From Toxotes chatareus (taxonomy: Eukaryota; Chordata; Actinopteri; Toxotidae), in the NCBI GenBank assembly GCA_016801885.1, contig CM028882.1, forward strand, positions 620,001-684,000: a stretch of DNA of 64,000 nucleotides. Reading direction: 5' to 3'. The notes beneath the pieces were generated by a model. The model saw nothing but the letters and a program-made list of their open reading frames with translations, ran no database searches and was not told the origin of the DNA. This document shows positions 35,132 to 48,104 of the stretch, piece by piece. The translations under genes were made by a program, and so were the position numbers. Position 1 is the first letter of the stretch, and each line of letters starts with the position of its first letter.

Positions 35132-37269
35132 TTATTGCGCAGCAGGTTTATATAGGCAGTAATGGCTGCCTGTTTACATGACATGAATGCTAAGAGCAGG
35201 GCTGTCTGCAGACAGTGATCGGTCTATAGGTGGCCTCCTGTGAGAAGCAGCAACACTATTGATTCTTTATCACAGCAGATGGGTTCACAGAGGCCGACTG
35301 CTCAGAGGGAAAGGTGTCATTTATCTGTTGTGACAAAGTACAGTCACTAAACACTGTCAATGACCTGCTGCTTGTCCTCACAAATATCTGACCCAGTGGC
35401 ATTCACCATACTCTCAGGAATCAGCCAAGTGCACACATACAGTACATGCAGATGTGGCCCTCGCATTGAAAATAAAATGCTGTTGGATTCATTTCTCACG
35501 TAAAGATGCAGACCACCTCTTAGTGATCAAGAAAAATAAAAGCGCATTTCAGTCAGGAAACGAAAATGATCAAACATTTGTTTACATATCAGAGGCCAAG
35601 GTGATGGAGGGATGTGTAGCAAGTCAGGCTTGCATGCAGGAGACTTCTTCTGTCACGGTCCAACAGTTAATATTTGTTTTTTCCCATGTTTTACGCAAAA
35701 ACCAAAAAAAAAACATTTCTATTGGGGAAAAAAAACTGAACGTAATCCAGGGTTTGTAGAAACCTCCAATGTCAATATAGAGATGGAAATGTCACCATTC
35801 ACAAAACTGCAATACAGTGTCAACCCTGGGGATCAATATAATGTTATATTATCTTATATCGATCTCTTGAGAATCATTAAGCAACAACAATATAAGTAGA
35901 ATGCTTACTCACTACATGTAACTGTCCATAACCAGTCAGTAACCTGAGACCTTGTACTGAAAAGTCAGACTCAGAAAAGTCCTCAGTGATCTCGCTCCAC
36001 TACTGACATCTGCTCGTTGACCCTGCTAATCTTCGAGAATAGTAACAATTGAAGGTGATTCAAATGGAGGACACTGTTTGGAGAAATTTGAGTAAAAACT
36101 CAAACCTGAAACAATAAAAGTAGGCGGGATAGAAAAGGGATTTTGAAGAATGAGGAGGACATGTCCCTCACCCCCATATCCTCAGTGGAAATTACACACC
36201 TGGCTCCCGGGGTCTTCCACTGAAGTAGTTGTCTATCTGGAGGGCGAGGCCTGTTGAAACTGCAGGGTTGAACATCAGCAGAGGAGAGACTGACACAGTG
36301 AGCTAGTGACCTGCTGTGGAGTGTCCTAACATCTGCCTGAACAGCCCTCTGCGGGGTCCTGCTGGTGATTATTGAGTATTGACAATTGAGAGACATTCCT
36401 GAGGGGACAAAAGAGCTGAACAGCGGGAGGGGAGGATCTTAGTGTCATAAATGTGTCAAGGAAGCCAAAGTATGTGTAATTGGTCCCCTTGAAACCATCA
36501 TTAGCTTCGAAAACTTGTTTCAGTTTCACTGTGGTCCCCCTTACCCAAGGACAGTGCATGATTATGTTTTAGCTCACATTAAAAGCCAGGATCAGGCTTT
36601 CATTACTGCACACCATGAACTGGGTTTGATCCCAGCCAGTATCCACTGCCAACAGTCCGTGCTAATCCAGGAAACAAGGTTTTTCAAGGTTGTATATTCA
36701 TGTTAACGTTCACCTTTTTAACTCTTTACTGTTTCACTTCATTCAAACATGTTTCAGGTCTCTGCCAGCTGATCTATATAGCACATGCAAATTAATGGCA
36801 GCCAATGTTTCAACAAAAATCAAAACAAATTACAATGTGGTGTAGGCAGTAATGTACACATGTTCAGAAGTGAATAGGCTGAAACATGCAAATGTTGTAG
36901 AGTCAAATGACTGATTCTGTTTCCACTTGAAATGGTGATGATTTGAACTTTGACTCAGCAACAACAAGCAGAGGCTGTATTATAGCTGCTGTTTGAGGAT
37001 GAATGCTCTTTAGAGGTTTGTCACATTTGACCTAACAGCACAAAAACTAGCTGACATTATGACACATATCCATCAGTATCTTTTTTTTATCACCAGAAGT
37101 TAAAACTTGGTGCTGAAACATCCTCAGAAACAGGTTTTGCTCTTTGCTGCAGCATCTTCCTCAAAATGCAGAAGACCTTTTGTCTGCACATGATAACCGC
37201 TGCATGTTGGTTGGTTGGCTGGTTCACAGTATTAATTAATGCTGAAATACTTTTTTTTTTTTTTGCAAC

Positions 37270-37560
37270 AACAGCTGTAGCTTCCCTGATAGAGTGCTAT
37301 GCACTACGGCGAGTAAAATTATGCATGCACTGCACTTAAAAATGTACAATTATAGTGGCTGTGATGCTGAAAAGGTTGCGTTGGTTACATGGGCTCGATG
37401 TAATTAATGTTACTTAAAATGACAGAGAGATACAGCTCTGCCAAGGAAAATGGTTGTGATAAGCAGAATTTATGGGGAAGAAAAAAAAAAAAACAATAAT
37501 CATTTACATCAGGAGCAGTTCATTTACACAGGGTTAGATTTGTCCATAAAAAGTTGGGTG
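37270..37560. other. Candidate conserved non-coding element (texture only)
   Basis: Complex sequence with homeodomain-like TAATTA, ATTATGCATGC and POU-like motifs and no coding frame. Impression only. Confidence 0.2.
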
Positions 37561-38276
37561 AAAATGGATTAGCCCACACAGAGGAGAGGAGAAGGGAGCT
37601 GGGATTAATGTGCATGCAGTGCGATGATGGATCAGATGTCTGTGTGTTTCAGGCTTAATAACAGTCACATTAACACAATAGAGGAGGAATCACAATTTCC
37701 TTTTCAGGTGCTACCAATTTGTTGTCTTTGTTAGGCTGCGGAGGAAAAGTGAAACAATCAGGGCTTAGTCTGGTAGGTCTGTCTGTGCCCTAAGAACTTC
37801 TTTTTCACAGTGGTGTCAGTATTTACAGCTACTTTCAGTTCACACAGGCGTCTGTTCTCATTTTTGTTGAGAAGTGCTAAATCTTTTATAAATGCTAAAA
37901 TCCCATGAGGTCTCGTTGGCATTTTGCTAAATTTACATGATCATATCTGTGTTTGGTCATTTGGCAAATACTGACAGTAAATAAAACCAGAGGAAGAACT
38001 GATGGTTTTGCTCAAAGAAAAAGGCCACGGACAGGGCCCTCAAAGAAAAAAAAATGTTTGTATTTATCTACAGTTTTACATGATAAGTATTATGTGACAA
38101 ACTATGTCTTTTATTAGAGCCCTCTCCTCTGTGGAAGGTGCACTGAAGATGCTCCAAGTGTCTGAAATCAGGAAACAATGAGAGCAAAGCAGCTGCTGAC
38201 AAAGTTCTTGTGAACACATTTAGCTACAGAATGGTTTCATAAAGTTATCTAACATGGGTCATGAGCTAATATTCCA

Positions 38277-38302
38277 TTGTTGTCTGTATCTAAACAAAGC
38301 TG
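38277..38302. repeat. 26-bp exact direct repeat, copy 1
   Basis: Identical to 41,112-41,137; core TCTGTATCTAAACAAAGCTG. Flanks are only vaguely alike, so it is probably a fragment of an older dispersed family. Confidence 0.8.
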
Positions 38303-38991
38303 ATCTATTACATGCCATAAAAATAAACTTTCAGCACTTTAATTACATTTAATAATAAATATTTAATATTTATTAAGACCAGCCTCTCAGGTTGAGAGTG
38401 ATGGCAGATTCCAATCCACTGTTTTCAAGTTTAGTACTGGGGCTAAAATTGTGCATTGTTCCTTTAAGTTTCTAACGTTTCATTACACAACTTCATTACA
38501 TTACACAACTAATTAACCTGAATTCTCCAAATAAAATATGATTCCTGTGAGGGTGAAGATTTCATTTTATTGTGAAATACACTTTGACCTTTGATAATGA
38601 CAATAATTCAACGCACACAAGTACCTGTTCTTCTTTTCCTGTCATTACACTTTTTTATCAACAATATACAGTATACAGATGTTTATTATTATTATTATTA
38701 TTTCATTTAATTTTAGAAAAACAGGTTATTTCAACATAACATTTATTTCATCAACAGGTAAATCTGGTGTTATTTTATATTTTTTTCGTATTGTCAACAA
38801 ATCCCATGAAAAGCTCTGAGCACTGAGCTCCAAGCTCATTTTTTTCTTTTTTTTTTTTTGAAGGCTGAGTGAGTGATGTATAAAAACAGCTGGCCACTGC
38901 AGTTTCTCAGCAACTGTTACTAAACCTTCAGCAGATCCATATTCAGAGTTGTAGTGAGTATTTGGGGCAGCAGGTTGGTGTGTATAGTACT

Positions 38992-39009
38992 GAACCAGAA
39001 TAAACTACA

Positions 39010-39050
<41 letters not shown>

Positions 39051-39145
39051 TGGTGATGAAGGAACATGTCACCCAGTGCAACAGTGCAGCTCACTGATGT
39101 GTTTTTAATAGTTTCTAGATAAGAATGGCGCTCTATGGCACAGAG
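38992..39145 (+). repeat. Dispersed repeat with internal (TG)n, copy 2
   Basis: AATAAACTACAGTGTG, a TG array at 39,011-39,045, TGGTGATGAAGGAACATGTC, then CTCTATGGCACAGAG. It is co-linear with 4,505-4,590. A TATAAAA box with GCTGGCCACTGCAGTTTCTC lies upstream at 38,880-38,910 and may belong to a longer unit. Confidence 0.7.
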
Positions 39146-40548
39146 GAATCAGATATGGTATGAGGCTTTGCTACACACATTCTCTACACACTCATTCACT
39201 TCACCTTTTCATGGAACTGTTGACAATAAGTGGAAATAAATCACCTGATTTATCCCTTAAAGACACTTAAAATAAAAAAATAGCTTTTACTTGATCAAAA
39301 AAAAAATTCTGATTTCACTTTTCTTTTTTTCCTTTCCTCCTTTTTTGTCAGTCACCAGTCTTAGTTACACGTCATGTAACAACTGTTTTACTACAAGCAG
39401 GGGTGAAATCTTGATTACACACTGACTGTCAGCCATTTTAACCTTTGATCTCAAGCAGTAGTAGAGGCAGGTTGTTGGAAACACATGCAGGAGCTTGAAC
39501 CCTGGATAAAGTCACACACAGTGGCAAGGAAGGGAAGTAAAAGGACAAAAAAGAAACATGCTGTTCACTGGTCTTTATTGATTCTGGTAGGGTGTTGAAA
39601 AGGTCTTTGGTCATGCCCTTACCAAAGGATACTAATTTGCTCGATCAAGTCTGTCGGAATATCGACTGGGAGGAGGCTGAGCGCCTGCCATTGTGTTGGC
39701 TTCAGCGGGGAGCTGGTCTGTGAAACAGGATTACTAGAGGTCAGGCAGCCAGTGAAAGGATGTCCATCACTTTCTGGGGGCTAATACAAAGGGGCGGGGC
39801 CCAGGAGACGTGATTGAGATGTTGAAGACCAGAGGGGAGGGGAAGCTCCGGCAGCACCCCACCCCCACCCGCATGCAGATTTGCAGCCTGTTAATCTGTA
39901 CGTTTCATGGTTACAGACACCCGGGAGGCTTTGTTTTCAGCCACAAAAGATACTCAAAGGGTACGAGGTTTCCTCTTTCTCTGAGAAATAAATGTCATGT
40001 CCGAATGATTTGAAATAGTGGCATGTTGTTCTTCATCCATCAAATCCAGTTCCTACAGCCACTGACTCTGTGTAGGGTCAAAATGTACCTACAACATTAC
40101 AAATCCTAACCATAGCTTATTGTTGGTACAAAAAGACATTTTGAATGTGATAACTATTTATTTGTCTGTGTAGAGCAATATTCACATTTTAATATAATCA
40201 CATATTATATATTAAAACATATGACATGCATATTTACACTTAAATATTGCATATATTTCAGTCACAGTGACTAAACTCAGACCATGAATAAGAAAGAAGT
40301 CTCTTTAAAACAATAAGTCACGTAATAATATTCTTAGATAACTACATGCAATCATCATCGTTTGTAGAAATACTGAGATTATTAAGTCCAGACTCCTCCA
40401 GTGCAGCCCCCACCCCCCAAAATGTTCAAGCAGCCACCAAGAGTGTCTGTGAAATTGTGCAATTACATAATGGTTTAAATATTATTTCAAAGGCTCTTCC
40501 ACTCTGTCAGAGTGTGTGGAGGTCATCCTCTTAATATAGGGAAGAAAA

Positions 40549-40585
40549 AAAAAATATATATATATATAATTATTATTATTATTAC
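40549..40585. repeat. (AT)n(ATT)n tract
   Basis: Short AT dinucleotides followed by ATT trinucleotides. Confidence 0.85.
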
Positions 40586-41111
40586 ATCATGATAACATTT
40601 TAATTTGATTTGAACTTTTTTCACAGCAGCTGGAAGAAGTCACTTAGATTTTTTTTTCATTTCTTAAGTAAATGTATTTAATATTTTGTTTATTTAGGAA
40701 GTTAAAATGATTTCACTAACATTTAACATTTGATTATTAAGGAAATAAGACTTATGAAGTACATTTGTATATTGAGAGATACAGAATATATAAATCAACT
40801 GAAATATTTAAAGGGACGCTCACTAAACACTACTGTATGTGACGGACGGCAACATCAACTGAACATTCAGTTCAAAATCAAACCGTTGTGCATTAAAAAA
40901 ATGTGTCTTACTGTGTTTGTAGTACACAGCTGAATTTGATGATACTGACAGTGATGTACACGTGTCCTCCAAGGTGTGTCTGCACACTGTGACATCACTG
41001 ATGTATGGTCAGCTGACTCTCGAAGCTTCAGTGATACCCTCCTTTCAGCTTTGTGCAGTTACTCTTTAACTCTGTCAGAAATGTTGTTTGTTTGAATGTG
41101 TTTGTTTATAT

Positions 41112-41137
41112 TTGTTGTCTGTATCTAAACAAAGCTG
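41112..41137. repeat. 26-bp exact direct repeat, copy 2
   Basis: Identical to 38,277-38,302, same orientation, about 2.8 kb apart. Confidence 0.8.
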
Positions 41138-41741
41138 TTAATTAACTGGAGACTGAAGGCTTTTTGAATTATGGATGGTGCCTTTAATCTACAGAATATG
41201 TTTTACATTATAATATATAATAAGTATTTTTTTTTTCAGTTTATGAGAGTTTAAATTATAGAATATATGGAAAATAATTTTTTTAGGTTGTGTCATTCAA
41301 TTACGATCACAAATACAGTCCTGCAGGTATGTTTGACAAAGCAGGTGGACTGAGATAAAACTCTTCACATAAGAATAGAATGGAACTGACATGGTTTCAA
41401 GTTACTGATGGTTTGCTGGCACACTGCAAAGATGAATCCATTAACAGAAAAAAAACAATAAAATCGATCACTGAATGTGAAATCATTGTTGGTTGCAGCA
41501 TTTCATTGTTTTATACAGTCGAGTCCACTCACAACAACCGCCGCACGCTCGTCGTACCACTGTACAAACATCTCCATTTTAAGGCAGCCTTGGGGCACCG
41601 GTAACCTCTAAACCACATGAAACCCTAGCCTGGCATCTGAAGAGACCACAGACCATCACAGACATGACCCCTTTGTGGAAACAAGCCTTTCTCTCCATTG
41701 AGCAAACAGCCAATTAGCTATTATGGAGACTGACTGCAAGG

Positions 41742-41774
<33 letters not shown>
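41742..41774. repeat. (TG)n microsatellite
   Basis: About 16 TG units. Confidence 0.95.
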
Positions 41775-42038
41775 TGCTTTTTTTGTGGATGAGGTTGCAG
41801 CCTCTTACCTCTATAGGTGGGACATCTGCTGAGGGTTTGTGTCCCTGGATAAGTACCAGCCGAGCACAAGCCCAGCACCTTTTCAACCTGATCACATAGG
41901 TATTTAGCTCTCAGCCCTGGCCAACGTTTCTGTTTGTTTTATTTTCAGAGCAGGTGTTTTATAATCATTAGCGACTCCATTACGACCCCGGCTCTAAGTA
42001 GAAGACAAACAGCGGTCGCGCATCTATTCTCAATGGAA

Positions 42039-42051
42039 CCATCTGGTGGCA
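42039..42051 (+). promoter_or_regulatory. Possible CTCF-like site
   Basis: CCATCTGGTGGCA keeps the GG-K-GGC core of the vertebrate CTCF motif with two mismatches in the left part. It lies in a complex block (41,935-42,110) without coding signal. A single motif match is weak evidence. Confidence 0.2.
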
Positions 42052-42250
42052 AGGAGGAAAAATGGCTGTGTTTGGTGCCAGTGTTTGCCAATGGTCACAT
42101 AATTGTGTTTCAGAGGAGAGGAGGCAGATAGCAGACAGAATGAGCTGAAGAGCTGTGGGTTTTATAGAATGTTTCCAATGTCTTTGTCTGCTCAGCCAAC
42201 ATCCTGGTGTTTGTATTCACCTGTCTACAATAAAGCCTTCCTTCACTGTC

Positions 42251-42274
42251 TTTTTTTTTTTTTTTTTTTTTTTT
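42251..42274. repeat. Poly(T) run
   Basis: Twenty-four consecutive T. Confidence 0.95.
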
Positions 42275-43179
42275 AATTTCCAAGAAATGATTTTGTGGAT
42301 GGCCAATAATTTTCACATTCACAGAGCACACACACACACACACACATATAAATGTATATGTACAGCAGCTACACTGTCTCTGCTTCCTGTTCTGCTCCTG
42401 TTCCAGGTTTTTTTTATATATATATTTTGCTCTTAATTGTGTAAATTACATGTAAATGTTTTATTCATGTATTGCTTTTATTATTTTCATTTCAGCCATC
42501 TTCCAATGATTACATGTGTTTATGCAGATGAACTAATATTACATTCATTAAAAGAAAAGAAAGCTCCAACTCCAGTGGTGAAATCTACAAATCCCGGAAA
42601 AATCAGCCCTGTTATTTATACAGAAAAACACAATCGGTGATAAACATAGGAAATAAATGATGTATATGTGTATGTATGAATATATATCTTTTAATTTATT
42701 AGGTAAATATGGTGGGTTTAGGGACAGTTCATGAAGCAGTGGATGGAAATGTGATAAAAAAAAGTGAACACACATACAGACAGTATATGATAGGACCAGA
42801 GTGAGAGGTTTCATTTAAATGAATAATAAATTGTACAGTGTTTAAAAAAAAACAAAGAAAAGAAAAGCTGTAAGTACAAAGTCACACTGAACCGAACCTA
42901 GATCAACACAGAAAATGTTACAGTTTCTCTCTTTTTTTTTTTTTTTGGTTTCTTGTGTGTTGCTAACGGGAGGTACTGGGTTTGTACTAGTGACCTCATT
43001 ATTTGTAAAATTCTGATTCTGGCCCTGAACCAGGGTCAGAGTGTTGATGACTACGAGTTTTTATTTGTGTGTTATGTTGGGTCAGTGTTGCTTCTCAGGT
43101 GGAGTGTGTTGTTTGTGTTTCCAGCAGCAGTTAGTGTACGCCCTCCGCTGCCTCTCAGGGTTCTGCTTGTTTGTGGAAA

Positions 43180-43330
43180 AGACTGTCAATGGCGATAATT
43201 ATTCCAAACAAAATGCTGCACCCACTACACATAATTATGCCACCGATGCTAATTACTGTGTTAGTTATTAACGACTCATTAAACAATTATGGTCACCGTC
43301 AATGATATGCTAATGAATTTCACATGAAAC
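43180..43330. other. Candidate conserved non-coding element (texture only)
   Basis: A dense run of transcription-factor-like words: GCGATAATTATTCC, CATAATTATGCC, GCTAATTACTG, TTAACGACTCATTAAACAAT and ATATGCTAATGA (POU/octamer-like). No microsatellite, no transposon motif and no coding frame. It is the best enhancer-like block by eye; conservation is untested. Confidence 0.3.
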
Positions 43331-43956
43331 ATGTGTAAAAGTAACTATCCAGCAAGGTGATGGATGGAGGGCCAACACACTGAGAGGACTAGATAGTCTG
43401 TGTCGTTCAGCTGGTCTGGATCTTATCAAGCAGCCTCACATTCTCAGCAGAATTTGCAGCTGCTATAATTACCATTATTACAATGATTAATAACTGAATT
43501 TTATTATTACAGCTTATTAGTTAATTCCAGCATTCAGATGTAGATGTTTAAATGAGAATTGCACAGAGTGTGTGTGTGGTTTTTTTTTTTTCTAGAAAAA
43601 ACAATGGCATACAAACATGACTTTTGTGCAATTGCTAGAACAAGGAGAATTTTGTGACATTGAAATGGGGCTGAGAAATCCTTATGTAAATCATTGGCCA
43701 CAAAAACACAATAGGAATTTTACATAGAAATATTCTAGACTTTGGCTACAGCTACCAGAGGCTGTTACAGCTGATGGTGTTATTTGCATCAGAATCATTT
43801 TCATCTAATGATCACGAGAAAAAAAAAACAATCATGTATGTTGAGATCACGAGATCTTGATCACACAAAAACAAAGTGTGCGTTTTCCTGCTCACACCAG
43901 AGTTGGCTTGATTTTTCACTGAGCTGTGGCAGAAGATGCATGTCTTTGCATTATGT

Positions 43957-43988
43957 GCATGTGTGTGTGTGTGTATATATGTGTGTGC
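43957..43988. repeat. (TG)n with TATATA interruption
   Basis: TG run, TATATATG, then TG again. Confidence 0.9.
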
Positions 43989-44125
43989 GACTGAGAAAGA
44001 CAGAGGGTGGAGTGGTGCTTTATATGCTCCTGAGAAGCTGGCACAATGAACTGTTTCATCTAATGGCAAAATATCCTTCTATTTCACGTTCCTAGAGTGA
44101 GGACCTCGGTCAAATTGATGTATGT

Positions 44126-44152
44126 GTCCTCCTCCTCCTCCTCCTCCTCCTG
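44126..44152. repeat. (CTC)n trinucleotide tract
   Basis: About nine CTC/CCT units. Confidence 0.9.
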
Positions 44153-44804
44153 GATCCCTCCTCTTCTTTATCCAGCAGCATTATGGGTGGTTTTAAAATA
44201 TTAATATGAGAGTGCATTTAGTGGAGAGCAGCTCGTAAGGGTATTCTCCCGTGACTCCCTGTTCAGGTCACCAGGGAGCGTCTGCCTGTTTCTCTGCCTG
44301 CATGATTTACTCTAAATGCAACATTAAAGATTCGCTTCCTTTTGGAGGCTGGAGGCTGCAGCATGATGCTGTCTTTCCTCATTTCCCAAATATTATATAT
44401 ACAGAGAAAGTGATCTCAGACTTTTGCACCCCATACATATGTATACATCTGTATATAAATATACATATAAATGCACAAAACACAGATCAAATTTTGTTGT
44501 CCGAGGCATCTGCTCAGATCTCAGTCGAGCAGCTCCTGAAAACACTGATTAGAAAAGACTAGGTGTCATATCTAGTTAAAACATGAGACAGACAGCACCA
44601 CCCCCAGAGACGAACACACGCGAACACATACAAGCATGCACGTTTATTGTCCCTGTGGAAGTAAGCACAGCTGTAGGGCATGCCTTCAGGCTACGAGTTT
44701 TTTGCCCCGAATTGTGTCGCTCTGTTTTTTTATTTTTTATTTTTGTTTTTATTCCACACTGAATGGAGTAGTGATGTGAGAGTGATGTAAAGCTGGAATT
44801 ACAA

Positions 44805-44950
44805 GGTACGATCAAAAAGTTCAGTCTGCGCCTGTAACAAGAAAAAAAAAAAACATTCCTGATTTAAATCATCCCCTCCGAAGCACTCACCTCTTGGATA
44901 CACTGCTCCCAGAGTCCCTGACACACTCTGGAAGTCCTGTTCAGTGCATC
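44805..44950 (-). mobile_element. Mariner-like transposon relic (minus): transposase C-terminus and terminal repeat
   Basis: On the minus strand two frames interleave to give 'EQDFQ', 'CQGLWEQCIQE' and 'RGECFGGDDLNQ'. This fits the C-terminal signature of mariner-family transposases ('DFQxCFRQWxxRWxxCIxxxGxYFEGDxI'). The element ends in a terminal-repeat-like GACTGAACTTTTTGATCGTA, reading outward to about 44,805. It is frameshifted at least twice. A plus-strand relic of the same family begins about 50 bases beyond its inner end. Confidence 0.75.
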
Positions 44951-44959
44951 CCAGTGTGT

Positions 44960-45290
44960 TATATGTGTTTTTGCCACCACTTGCTGAACTGTCAACTGAC
45001 AACGCATCACTAACAAGAAGCATACGTTTTTTTGGCTGTACCTATACAATCGTCGCTCCCCACCCACCCTATTTGCGAGATATGGTTATGGAAGTTGTGC
45101 AAGTCCATTTCTGCAAAAGAAAATTCAAGCTAAAAGGTCGCCATTTTGAGGCAGTGGAGGAGCTCCATCGTGAGTTGCAGATGACCTGACCTGACAGAAT
45201 TGGACTTCTGGGGAGTGCTCCAAGCGTGGCAGGAGCACTGGGTGATTCATATCACTGCATAAAGTCTCTGGGCTGAACATAGGTGAACGT
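44960..45290 (+). mobile_element. Mariner-like transposon relic (plus): transposase catalytic C-terminal half
   Basis: The frame to 45,189 reads 'DNASLTRSIRFFG' (second catalytic Asp context, 44,998), 'TIVAPHPPYLRDM' (the PHPPYSPDL motif) and 'FCKRKFKLKGRHFEAVEELH'. After a frame change near 45,190 it continues 'TELDFWGVLQAWQEHW'. In mariner DD34D transposases the third Asp follows 'PHPPYSPDLAPxD'; here that position reads Val ('RDMVMEV'), so the copy is catalytically dead. No 3' terminal repeat is visible. It faces away from the minus-strand relic at 44,805-44,950. Confidence 0.8.
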
Positions 45291-45294
45291 GCAC

Positions 45295-48060
45295 AGGATC
45301 AGACCAACCTACCAACACGATCTGAATCAACCAACAAGTTGTTGATAACAGGCTGTTATGGAGGTGTATGGTGGCTACAGTTGTGCATAATAACCTTCAG
45401 GCTCATAGAGACATTTACATGGATCTTTGGAGAAACATAGGTCCAGCTGGTTAGCTACATAGTAAATGTCTTCTAACTATTATGGTATAGGCAACACTGT
45501 AAAGGGACAGCACGATACAGTTGTCATTAGTGAATTTTTTTTTTCTTTTATTTAAAAAATATTTTTAATTAAAACCATATGTTTTATTTTTTAACTAGTA
45601 TTTATCTAGGCAATTTCACTAAGATTATTTTCCTGAGAAACAGCAGATACTAGATACTTTTAGCTTTATCTCAGCCTGTGGTAAAGATTTCTATCCACTT
45701 GGTTCCTTGCATCTGAGACCAAACTTGGGACCAGAGTCAGTCAGAAAGTTTGTCCCAACACTGTTCCCACAGATATGTTGCACTTGCAGGTTGCAAAATT
45801 GCCTTTGTACAGACAGAGGGTTTGGAAGTCATCAAAAGAAGCTGACTCACTTGTAGGAATTGTTTGAATTAACTTTCAAGGCTTCATTTACGTCCACTTC
45901 TGTAGGTAAACTGGAAGTGAAAGGTTTTTAATTTTAAAACCTTTATCAGTACTGCTGACCTTAACTGGAAAATGTCTTATACCTGAGGGAATCCGCATAA
46001 TAAGAGCGGATTTATGTCAGCTCGTTTTCAGACAGAAAAATGTGAAGCGCAGGGAAAATGACATGTACCGCTATTCTTTTCTAAAGCAGCTGCTGATTAA
46101 TTTGTGAGGCATGAAGCTGTTGCCAGTGTTGCTGTCTGGGTCTTCTTAGGTCCACCACATTGTGCATCGTGTCTAATTCTATTTGGATTGGATCTGACAC
46201 CTCAGACCCAATCCAACCCAGTCTGTGTCTCTCTTTTTCTTTTTTTTAATAAACGTGACAGGTGTGGATAGTTCTAAAATTAGGGTCATGTGAAGACCTT
46301 GATTCTGTAGCCTTTTGGGGGCCTTAGGAAGAGTTGCTTCGGCCACAGTTTTCTTGAAACAAAATTGTTTTTATGAAGTGTTGACCAACAATGTGTCAGT
46401 CACATTTGCAGGCTGACAAAAAGGCCTGCCATCATAGAGAGGTGCAACACATGCTAATCCTTCAAATGTGGGTAAAAGCTAACATTTTGAGGCAGTCTCT
46501 CCACAAAGGCATTCACGGTGTTGCACTTGATAGTACACTAGAAAAGACACGAACAAGTTTGTTTGTGAAGACTGAAAAAACATTTTCAAACGCTGCCTAA
46601 TTTCTGCCTCCATGCCCTGAGGCAACTGATGATTAATATTGTTAAGTCCGGTTTGTAATGAAATTTAATTCAAGGATATGTAAACTAACATTCGATGCCA
46701 AGCAGAGTTGTCAAGAGAACAGATATTTAGTTGGAATAACTCTGAAAAATTAGTGCTGTTTAATGCTGAAACGACTGCAAAGGCCGTGATGGACAATAAC
46801 TGTGTTCAGCTGGAGAAACAGCCAAAACTGGCAACTTCCAGCTCCATAATCAGAAAGGAGATAAACACAGTAACTGACTGGATTGAAGCCACAATGAATG
46901 CAATAAGAAAAGAAACTCACTGAGGTAGAGCGAGTTCTGTCTGGTGTGTAAGCAGGAATAACTGTGTTGGATTGGGGATGATTCTGTCCCAGGTATTTAA
47001 CAATCCAACTACAATATCATTTAAAAGTGATGGAATCCAAATATCAATATGCATCAGCTGTATTGACCTGTTATTGAATCTGATTAGATTCATGTTAGAC
47101 CTTCTGCAGCACATGGTGGATGTCCAGAAATAGAGGGTGTGGAGGTCTGAGTGGTGGATTGGTGTGTATCTGAGTGACTGGACATGTTCCGCCAATGTAG
47201 CTTCGCATGTAGGACTTAATCAGTACAACAAATCTGATAGCCAGTCACCGTTGAATTAAGAAATGTAATGTAAACAAAGACCGTCCCAAGTCTGTCTGAT
47301 TTGTTTGGTGGTCAAAGGCATGACGTGTTGGTCACCATCTAACAGTCTGTCATGGTTCTGTCTACAATACACAAAGGCGCTGTTAGGAGAATATGAGAAG
47401 AGTGCTGTTATTGATCAAGCTCCATAGATGCTTGTCACCCAGCAGTGACCCTCAGCTTAGATGGAGTAAGGCTGAGTCCTGGGTAGGACAACCATGATTT
47501 ACTAGCAGAAATGAACTAATTATCATACTGATGGTGGAGCATCTGCAGGGTATGGTCAGACCAGTCAATACCTCCTTAAAGACCGTCACACAGAAAGCTC
47601 CTGATGATCCATTTCTTTCTTTATGGACCTACTGTCTGACACTGACAGTAACCTCAGCTGATATATTTGTGTTATGGTCTGAACACACATATAACAAATA
47701 CATGTCCCTACAGAAAAAGAAACAAAGACCGGGACCAAAAAAATGACACAACACTGCTGTGGAACATTATGAGAGGCTGAGGTGGGAGGAACAATATATG
47801 TGGACTCCTGTTTAAAAAAAAATCATGTTCATGATGAAGTTTACACAGACAGGGGTCAGCAAGTCAAGGCTTCTGTTGAAGCCTAAAGCCTATAGTACTA
47901 GACCCCTATACTTATCCCAGCAGGTGGTGGTCCCATGCAGCAGAGGCTTTTTATTTATGATGAGCCCAGTCAAGACTCCATGGTTACAGACCTGGTCCCA
48001 GTTGACCACTACCAGGCTCCTATCCCAGGCATGGCTCCAGGAGGGGGGCCTATTTAGGTG
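45295..48060. other. No gene recognised
   Basis: Unique sequence. Frames at 46,708-46,923 and 47,531-47,746 are open but show no family motif. Sequence just left of the nuclease relic (47,480-48,060) may belong to the same element, but I see no domain in it. Confidence 0.45.
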
Positions 48061-48104
48061 CCCCATGTGATCGTATGGTTGTTGACTGTGCTGGGTTTCT
48101 TCAG

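Larger units (their letters stand above)
35135..38990. other. No gene seen
   Basis: Unique sequence. 37,270-37,560 has a conserved-element texture (GTAAAATTATGCATGCACTG, GATGTAATTAATGTTACTT). 38,277-38,302 is one half of a 26-bp direct repeat. Confidence 0.5.
39150..44800. other. No gene seen
   Basis: Unique sequence with microsatellites at 40,549-40,585, 41,742-41,774, 42,251-42,274, 43,957-43,988 and 44,126-44,152. Candidate regulatory textures lie at 42,039 and 43,180-43,330. Confidence 0.5.

Noticed and set aside
39785..39800. GC-box-containing stretch (AAAGGGGCGGGGCCC) as a promoter
   Set aside because: No CpG island, no following exon and no TATA or initiator context; a single GC box is not evidence for a promoter.
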